Shown here piece after piece: positions 57,030-64,000 of a stretch of DNA of 64,000 nt. The notes beneath the pieces are model-generated. The model ran no database searches. It had not been told where the DNA came from and was given only the letters and a program-made list of their open reading frames with translations. This DNA comes from Sialis fuliginosa (taxonomy: Eukaryota > Arthropoda > Insecta > Megaloptera > Sialidae). Position numbers and translations under genes: made by a program. The stretch lies in the NCBI GenBank assembly GCA_961205875.1, contig OY540815.1, forward strand, positions 18,103,638 to 18,167,637. Direction: 5' to 3'. Each line of letters opens with the position of its first letter. Position 1 is the first letter of the stretch.

Positions 57030-57640
57030 AGGACTTGGCGTTACCCAGTTATTTAAAAATATAAATATTCAATGCAATGATAGCGTGATGATAAATAAAA
57101 AAACGTTGGTGCATATGTATGTGTTCTCATCAGGATTAAACCACTGGGTGTATCGAAGCCATATTCACACCATATGTTCATTTGGTGCTCCGATAAGTTT
57201 ATAGGTTTTTTGGACCTAGTAGGTGGCGCTGGGGTCGAGATATTTTGAAATATTTTATGTTTTCCATATAAAAAAAGGAATCAAAACATCGTTTTTTTGT
57301 GCTTATCAGACCTAAACCACTGGACGTATTAAAGATATATATATTCACACCATATGTTCGCTTGGTGCTTCGTTAGGTTTATTTTTTTATCCAGTAGGTG
57401 GCCCTGGAGTCGAAAATGTGATTTTATGGTCTGATTTAGCTCATATTCTGAATATATGTTAAAAAAATATTTTTTACAAAAAGGAGTCGAGATATTTACG
57501 AAAATGTGTATTTATGGTCTGATTTTTAAACAAATTATTTTTAGCCTGGTCTGTTAAAACAACAATTACAACCGTGACAGGGGGTAAAATATTAAATCCC
57601 GTGCGAAACTGGGACGAATCCGCTGGTATTAGTATATAAT
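57030..57640 (-). repeat. Repeat family C, long copy (C2) with internal duplication
   Basis: On the minus strand it starts near ACCAGCGGATTCGTCCCAGT with TTCGCACGGG. It then carries two copies of a block that reads ATCTCGACTCC...CACCTACT, GAACATATGGTGTGAATAT, CCAGTGGTTTA and TCTGAT, roughly 165 bp apart. The far end is ACTGGGTAACGCCAAGTCC. Copy C1 has one block only. It is probably a short non-LTR element. Confidence 0.65.
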
Positions 57641-58063
57641 AGATTACATACTACAAATTTTATTCTTAATCAACCCTTTTTCGGTTGACTAAGCAATCCG
57701 GTTCTGTAGTACGAGAATCACGCAGTATTCACGAGTTTCTGAAGGGCAAACAAGAGGAACTAATACGGATATAACCTTAGCGCAAGCAAGGTTGAAAATG
57801 TCATTCTCCCATCACCAGTGATCGTATATTAATAAAGTCGTTTTAATAATTATTGTGTCTGTAGGAGAACGCGTATGCCGTCGTATAGTCTGTCTGATAT
57901 ACATATATAAAAACAAGTACCAAATAAAATATTATATATCATTGTCAACTGAATTAATTAACATTAAAGGGAAAACTGATATGAGACATGTTTTAAGTCC
58001 TTCATACATTAAGGAGGTTATTCTAGTAATTAAGAATCAAGTGTTGTTCAATGTTTGATGAAG
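57641..58063. other. Intergenic stretch, partly GC-richer
   Basis: 57660-57890 is less AT-rich (CAATCCGGTTCTGTAGTACG, GAGAACGCGTATGCCGTCG) but has no recognised coding or repeat identity. Confidence 0.3.
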
Positions 58064-58072
58064 GGATCAAAT

Positions 58073-58558
58073 CAAGGTATATAAAGACAAGGTAGACTCA
58101 TCAGCTCATTGACCAATCAGCGTTGGCGCGGAAATTGACGTCACCACGAAGACATATTCAAATGTTAGAAATGTATTCCTTTATTTATTTTTGTTTTCGC
58201 ATTTTTTGATATTTTAACAACACATACAATCAAAGAAGTATTGCGAAATCATAAAAAAGCTATCACAGACAATTTGGTCTATTCGGGAAGTGTTATTTTT
58301 ACTATTCTTAAGTTGGCAGTACGTTATGTGATTCTGACAGCTTTTTATGATTTTGCAATGTCGAATTTGTACTTCTTTGATTGTGTGTTGTTAAAATATC
58401 AAAAAATATGAAAACAAAAATAAATAAAGGATTTTTTGTAATTGATATTCTATTATACATTTCTAACATTTGAATATGTCTTCGTGGTGACGTCAATTTC
58501 CGCGCCAACGCTGATTGGTCAAGAAGCTGATTAGACTATCTTGTCTTTATATACCTTG
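58073..58558. mobile_element. 486-bp foldback element with 9-bp duplication and promoter-like arms
   Basis: CAAGGTATATAAAGACAAGG opens and its near-inverse CTTGTCTTTATATACCTTG closes. The flanks are ggatcaaat at 58064-58072 and again at 58559-58567. The arms are almost the entire element, with a single block of about 25 bp present only in the right arm. Each arm contains in order TATATAAAG, CCAAT, GGCGCGGAAA and TGACGTCA (58078, 58113, 58125 and 58136 on the left). Superfamily unassigned: a 9-bp duplication fits Mutator- or Merlin-like elements. Confidence 0.88.
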
Positions 58559-58567
58559 GGATCAAAT

Positions 58568-59183
58568 ATTCATTAAATTTTGTTAAAATTACACTTTTAA
58601 AGTAATTTTTTCTTGTAAATTGAAGGTGGCCGTGAAGTTTTGGATAATAGAAATGCACACACAAAAATTAAGAAATGAACCTACCCTCGCCATTTAAATT
58701 CATCCCCCTCTCCAGGAGTAAATTCAAAATTTCAGCACTGTGCGTGTTAATAAAACAATAGCAAGTATCCACAGCTATAAAATTATTTTAATATGTTCTG
58801 TTTAATTAATTAAATTTAATCTAAATTCATACGGGAGCGTCACGCCTATAGTTGCGATAAAAACCTAGAGTAGTAAAAGTTTAGATAGCGCGCCGTGAAT
58901 CGATTTCTGGTTGATTGTAGTAGCCTAATTTCACTCACTGTCGTATTTTCTGATGTTATATTTTCAATTTTAATAGTATTTTTTTATACTTGGGAAAAAA
59001 AATACATATATAAATTTTTAACAAATCACGTCACCGTTTGGTTAAAAATGGCGACACTGTCAAAACTCTTACTAGAGTGACTATAAAAATACTTAATTCC
59101 AATAATAATAATATAGGTTCTTTTTTTCTGAGCCATATTTAAATATTTCCTTACATTAAAAAAATAAACAAAACTGCGAGTCC
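58568..59183. other. AT-rich intergenic stretch
   Basis: No gene is supported. TAGATAGCGCGCCGTGAATC (58882) and ATGGCGACACTGTCAAAACT (59048) are isolated GC-richer spots. Confidence 0.3.
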
Positions 59184-59394
59184 CAGGGCCGTAACTAGAG
59201 GCTCGGGGGCCCCGGGGCAAGAAGTGACTGAGGGTCTCCCAGAATATGTAAAAATAAAAATTGAAAACCTTTTTTTTATTCTTGCAAATTTTAGCACTTA
59301 TTACTAATTTTGATTTAAATGACCTATTTTTTTTTTTTTTTTTTTGATGAACCGGAGCACTACCCCGGCTGCCCCGGTATTAGTACCAGCCCTG
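59184..59394. mobile_element. 211-bp hAT MITE
   Basis: CAGGGCCGTAACTAGAGGCT opens and GTATTAGTACCAGCCCTG closes as imperfect inverted repeats. The flanks gcgagtcc (59176-59183) and gcgagtct (59395-59402) agree at 7 of 8 bases. A T run lies in the middle. Its head explains the isolated termini at 3343, 6985 and 17216. Confidence 0.85.
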
Positions 59395-60429
59395 GCGAGT
59401 CTATTGTTAAAAGCTCAATTGCAGTCCACCAGGGTTAATATCTATTAAAAACGTAGGAACTCCATAATTTCTATATTTTAGTTTAATGATATTTCACATC
59501 TTTTTCATATTATATAAAAAATTCTAAATTTCAGAATTTATATCTCGAAATAATACCAATAGTTAGAGCTCATACCTCCTTTTTAAATCTGATTAGACTC
59601 TTCAGATCAGTTCAGGTAAATAAATACAATTTTATTTAAAATTTATTTTATGTTACCTACTTTTCTAGTTTATTTTCTTATTAAACTGAAACCCGAGTAT
59701 ACCACACCGTGATGTAATCATAACACAGATGAAGAAGAAAAATATTGAACCACGCCGCTTCGTAATCTATGTGCAAAAAACATTTTTTCTCTATGCAAGC
59801 AATTGCCGGTTGAGATACTTATATTAGGATAATAAATATACGGAAATTATATTTAAAAATACATCAAAGTAAGTAATATTGATCAAATTTAACTATAGAT
59901 TTAAATATTCAATCTTTATACATACTCCAGGCAAGTAAAAAAATTATATATTTAGAATATTTAACTTGATATTATAATGTTTGCCGCCAATATAAATATA
60001 ATCAATGTGCCATGGATGTGAAATGTGTGAATCTCATATTTTCAAGCTGTGATTTTACTCCTTACAATTCTTATAACTGCATGCCATATTATTTATTAGA
60101 AGAATATTGCAAATCTGATTAATATTATTGGTTTTATAGAAAATATTACTCTGAATGCCGCTTTGACAAATACCTACAAAATTCTTAAATATGTATTATA
60201 TTTTTGTTTATATTAATAGAATAAAGTATTTAAACATGCGTTAACCAAAGAATATAAACTATTCTATAACCCAACATTCAAAATCAAATAATATTCATAT
60301 ATTTACATCTGACATTTCAGTCATGTGTCATCAAAAACACTTGAAGCACTTCCTGTTAAAATAATAGTAATAAGATGCTTACAAATGTAATATGCACTCT
60401 TTAATATGTACAAACGTTTGTTTCATTAG
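59395..60429. other. Region upstream of Pabp2
   Basis: AT-rich, with no clear promoter motif. The bases immediately before the Pabp2 ATG (GTTTGTTTCATTAG) look like a 3' splice site, so the true first exon and promoter may lie in or beyond this stretch. Confidence 0.35.
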
Positions 60430-61973
60430 ATGATGGCCGAAAACGATGAATTAGGATTGAGTAATGAAGATCAGGATTTAGACGATACTAATGGTGTTGC
60501 CGATTTGGATAGCACAATTCTAAATGACACAGACGCTGATATCACAGCTTCCGAAGATCCCGAATTAGAAGCAATAAAAGCACGTGTTCGGGAAATGGAA
60601 GAAGAAGCTGAGAAGCTTAAACAGTTGCAGTCCGAAGTAGATAAACAAATGAATCTTGGAAGTCCTCCAGGGCTAAGTACGTATTAAAAAAATTTACATT
60701 GTATAGACGCAACTTATCATATTACACGTTAATGACTTTGTTACTGTTATTTTAGCAAGCCCACTTAATATGTCCCTTGAAGAAAAAATGGAAGTTGATA
60801 ATAGATCTATTTATGTGGGCAATGTAGACTACGGTGCAACAGCTGAAGAATTAGAACAACACTTCCACGGTTGCGGCTCAATCAACCGTGTTACCATCCT
60901 CTGCAATAAGTTCGACGGACATCCGAAGGGTTTTGCATATATCGAATTCGGGGAACGGGACTCTGTGCAAACTGCCATGGCAATGGATGAATCTTTATTT
61001 CGTGGCAGGCAAATAAAGGTTTGTGAACAAATTTATAATTAATTATCCAAGTTATCTATCTAAAGCAGGGGTCGACAACCCGGCACCCGTGCTGGATTTT
61101 TAATACCCGCCCTCACTGGACTAAAGATTGAGATATTATGAAGTACCTAAAGCTATTTACATTACATTTTACATTTTGATCTTGTTTTTTTTTTTTCAAT
61201 GACTATACCTATCAACTATCTGTAAAATATACGCCTTCGATAATTTTCAAATCTTGTATTATGCCCGTTTAGACAAAAAGGTATTGTATATTAATGTTTC
61301 ATTATGTTTGCTCTTTTAAAGGTAATGCCTAAGAGAACAAATCGCCCCGGGTTGACAACAACAAATCGGATTCCAAGAGCGAGAGGTTTCCGCGGAGGAA
61401 GAGCGAGTAGAGGAGGTTCTTATTATGGATACAGACCTATGCGACGACCAAGGTTAGTACAATCATAACTCAGTTGAAATGTCATATTTTACTTGAAGAG
61501 TTTTATGTTATTAATTCAATCAATGTTTTGTAATATATTGAGTTGATGAAGTTTTTATTCCTTTTATGCTTGATATCTTGAGTATTGAGCGTGTTCAATT
61601 GTAACGAAGAATTTAAAAATAAGCTATTCGGGTTCTGTACACAGGACGCCTGGATGAGAGTCCTGAGCATTGACCGCTCCCCCATTTATATCATTGTTTC
61701 AGTACAGCTGGTTATGACTTATATAGAGTGGTAAATTTTTACCCGCGATTTCTCAGAAACGGGGACAAGTTGACACCCAAGTCTAGCGGGGATTAATTAG
61801 TACTTACCTCAACTATAACTCGATACACTTCTGTGACCATCCCCTTGTAAGAATAATTTCTCTGCTTTCTTTTATAATAGAGAGACTATTTTTGAATGTA
61901 TACGTAAGTTGAGTAACTAACATTTGTGTTTCTTTACAGGAGTTACAGAAGAGGGTTCTATACCCCTTACTGA
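60430..61973 (+). CDS. Pabp2: Polyadenylate-binding protein 2 (nuclear PABP), 224 aa, four coding exons
   Basis: Coding exons are 60430-60676, 60756-61018, 61322-61452 and 61940-61973, with GT-AG introns of 79, 303 and 487 bp. The splices keep frame and yield 224 residues, close to the usual insect length. Residues 1-43 are acidic. [20 protein letters not shown] (about 42-61) starts the coiled coil that in PABPN1 stimulates poly(A) polymerase. The RRM spans about 100-172, with RNP2 IYVGNV (101-106) and RNP1 KGFAYIEF (140-147). [10 protein letters not shown] follows the RRM, then an RG/RGG-rich tail ([12 protein letters not shown]) ending GFYTPY. The family binds growing poly(A) tails in the nucleus and sets their length. 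The ATG is preceded by in-frame TAG, which could be intronic if CATTAG is a splice acceptor. Codon third positions are AT-rich, unlike Larp6. Intron 2 carries a hAT remnant. Confidence 0.96.
61066..61120 (+). repeat. hAT-type head inside Pabp2 intron 2
   Basis: CAGGGGTCGACAACCCGGCA then CCCGTGCTGG resembles the CAGGGGTCGGCAACC heads of hAT elements. No complete right end is read. CTAAAG on both sides of a 52-bp core is weakly suggestive of a target duplication. Confidence 0.5.
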
Positions 61974-62233
61974 CCTCGTGTATAGTCGTTAAGCTAGCTG
62001 TTACACAGCATAAATATACGACGCTACTGGTTTTTATATTATTAAGATTATTTTATAAATTCTGGAACATATTTACCTATAAACATAAATTAAATAACAG
62101 GCCAGAGTTAAAATAGATTCACCAATCTGTATTATTATTAATTTTAAGAGAAAATTTTCATCTAAGGTTTTCACTTTTACATTTACAATTTTTATTTTAT
62201 ATTCTTTGATGTGAACTGGTTTCATATTCGTTT
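61974..62233 (+). other. Pabp2 3' UTR (inferred)
   Basis: AT-rich sequence between the stop codon and the first canonical poly(A) signal. The extent is an inference from that signal only. Confidence 0.5.
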
Positions 62234-62239
62234 AATAAA
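62234..62239 (+). promoter_or_regulatory. Candidate poly(A) signal for Pabp2
   Basis: First canonical AATAAA after the stop, about 260 bases downstream. It is followed within 25 bases by TG-rich AAATGTTTGTCTT, as expected of a downstream element. Further AATAAA occur near 62505, 62707 and 62798, so alternative 3' ends are possible. Confidence 0.55.
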
Positions 62240-63884
62240 AAGCTTTGTAAATGCTGTAAATGTTTGTCTTATTTTAAGTCTCTTATAACTCTGGGTGTCA
62301 TAGAGAAAAAATATCATCTTGTATTATATAATCTATGAGAAATGTTTTACGATTTCGCACAGAAAAATATCCTACTTCTAACACAGGGATAATTACAACA
62401 AATGGTGGTTATTTTAATTAATTGAAAAATAGTTGCACTTATCGAATGCAAATGTGTTGTTTTAAGATATAATTGTAAAATATGTCTCATAGATAACGCT
62501 GTAATAAATTAAGTAAGAATATTGTAAAACGTGTTCTATAATTTTACCATTGTTTTGAAGATAGTTGGAAATTCTCATCCAGAATACAGTCGAGTGATTA
62601 CAATAATTTTATGCTTAGTTTAAAATAATTTATACATATATAAAATCATTGTTTATATATTTTTGTTTCTCATGATCATGAAAAAAAACTGAAGTATTTT
62701 ATAAAAAATAAAGCATTATGAAAATTGATTATTTTTTTTGTATTTATATTTCTTTCAGGTAAATGAATTAGATAACTCTTATATACAGATATAAAAAATA
62801 AATATTGCTACCATTGTAAATTATAAATAATATTTATTTATTTATTTTTTGTAAAATAATACATTTCTAAAAATATTTTAATATCTAGGTATCACATTTA
62901 ATAATTTATGCCATTTATTCGCAGATTTATAACGTTTTTGAGTTTTATTGATAAAGAAAAATATTAATAATAATACTTTAACAATACTCATTTGTGAAAT
63001 AAGCCATAAATACCTAAAATTATTGTTTGACACCGCCATTATTCATCCCGGGAAACATACTGATACTTTACCTATTTAACCCAAGGTATGTAAAGTATTT
63101 ATTAACCTTGCATTTAATTAACCGATCTTCTAGCTCCAATAATAACAAAGTTAGCAATGTTCACTCGATTCTCGCGAAAACTTGTTTGCTATATTATACA
63201 TATATCAAAAAAAAAAAAATACTAAAATAATTTTTTTTACATTCTGTTTATTAACTTGTTTCAGTTGTACATTATATCTACATATATCACAGACTATGAA
63301 CGTAGTTAATCATTTTATCTGTTTTATTGATTATGAACCTAAAATAACAATAAATATTATCATACCATGTTAATATTTTTACATAAGTGGTCAATATACA
63401 TATCAAGTGGTCAAGAATTAAATTAAATGGTTGCTTGACCATTCTAAAATCTCAAAATTTTTGGTACATAATACTATTATGGGCTAAAATTTCAGATTTT
63501 TATCTGGTTCCCACCAGAGTTATTTAGCTTTCCATTTTCTCGAATTTTCAAATTTTGATAATTTTCTGAAAACAAGGGGGGCAAGTCTCACAGTTGAACT
63601 TTGGTGTGTGAATACAACTTTAAAATATAGTTTGACTTGTTAACTTTTCTCCTTGCAAAAACATCCCTTTAAAAATGAGAATTTTTCAAAAAAAAGAGCT
63701 AAGAATTAAGGCTGAAATTTCACCTTTTCGGATTACATTTAGGTGAAATCTTGTAGCCCGTTTTTTCTGAACAATTTTAAAGTGCAAAAAAAGCTGCGTC
63801 CTGTAGAACAAATATAGTCGTCACGTGAAAACAAAAAATAATAAAATTAAAATAATGGTAATTTCGAACTACCAAAATGTTAGG
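62240..63884. other. AT-rich flank downstream of Pabp2
   Basis: No gene is recognised. 63440-63830 has a slightly different texture (CTGGTTCCCACCAGAGTTAT, GGGGGGCAAGTCTCACAG) that may be an unidentified repeat. Confidence 0.3.
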
Positions 63885-64000
63885 CAGTGGCGTATTTACC
63901 ATGGGGCCATGGCCTAGGGCGGCAGGCCGAGAGGGGCGGTAGACTTTTTTAATTTAATATAGTGAAAAAAATAGGGAGACAAAAAATGAATAACGCGACT
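63885..64000 (+). mobile_element. hAT element start, runs off the window
   Basis: CAGTGGCGTATTTACCATGG then GGCCATGGCCTAGGGCGG is a textbook hAT-type head (CAGTGGCGTA with a GC-rich subterminal region). The remaining element lies beyond 64000. Confidence 0.65.

Noticed and set aside
57640-57900. Solo LTR-like segment with AATAAAG
   Set aside because: No paired termini, no target duplication and no associated coding sequence, so there is no support for a retroviral-type fossil.
1-64000. tRNA, rRNA, CRISPR array or bacterial-type operon
   Set aside because: No cloverleaf with A and B boxes was convincing, no regular spacer-repeat pattern exists outside the array at 363-880, and gene structure is eukaryotic with introns.

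Overview
The window looks like nuclear DNA of an insect. It is strongly AT-rich by eye, gene-poor and packed with transposon debris. The two recognisable host genes give insect-type proteins: a Larp6-like La-related protein, and a nuclear poly(A)-binding protein (Pabp2) of 224 residues with short GT-AG introns. Hemiptera and Lepidoptera both fit the repeat content (TA-flanked TIR elements, many short hAT relics, heads rich in 'cttcgctcgcg', tails rich in 'gacagacagac'). The sequence alone does not settle the order. There is no bacterial-style operon, CRISPR array, rRNA or convincing tRNA.

Layout. About 1-34 kb is a repeat field with no host gene I can support. It holds a three-unit tandem array (363-880), a 1.1 kb palindromic hAT element with a perfect 8-bp target duplication (5686-6788), an inverted pair of about 440-bp repeats (10810-11252 and 13243-13682), several MITEs, a mariner-type MITE beside a transposase scrap (27073-27705), and six of nine copies of one TIR family whose ends read taaggtactggcaccagt. 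At 34.2-35.95 kb a GC-rich island carries the intronless Larp6 gene on the minus strand. About 36-54.7 kb is again repeat field: three more copies of the TIR family, a second copy of the hAT palindrome, TA- and TAA-flanked MITEs and LINE/SINE-like tails. A complete-ended but internally deleted PIF/Harbinger transposon lies at 54739-56948, and a 486-bp foldback with promoter-like motifs in both arms at 58073-58558. The four-exon Pabp2 gene occupies 60430-61973 on the plus strand. The window closes with AT-rich 3' flank and the start of a hAT element running off the edge.

Functional picture. Both host genes encode RNA-binding proteins: Larp6 (La motif, RRM-like domain, C-terminal LSA/SUZ-C-like box) and Pabp2 (coiled coil, RRM, arginine-rich tail). 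They are 25 kb apart, on opposite strands and very different in base composition, so nothing suggests shared regulation. The rest of the annotation is a map of transposon families, with boundaries given where inverted repeats and target duplications can be read directly.

I did not find a convincing new biological system. The best leads are the two large foldback elements (possible hairpin-RNA sources or promoter carriers), the repeated RRxS phosphosite-like motifs in Larp6, the internal-deletion derivatives with junction microhomology in the TIR family, and several GC-rich segments in the AT-rich background that no repeat or ORF explains.
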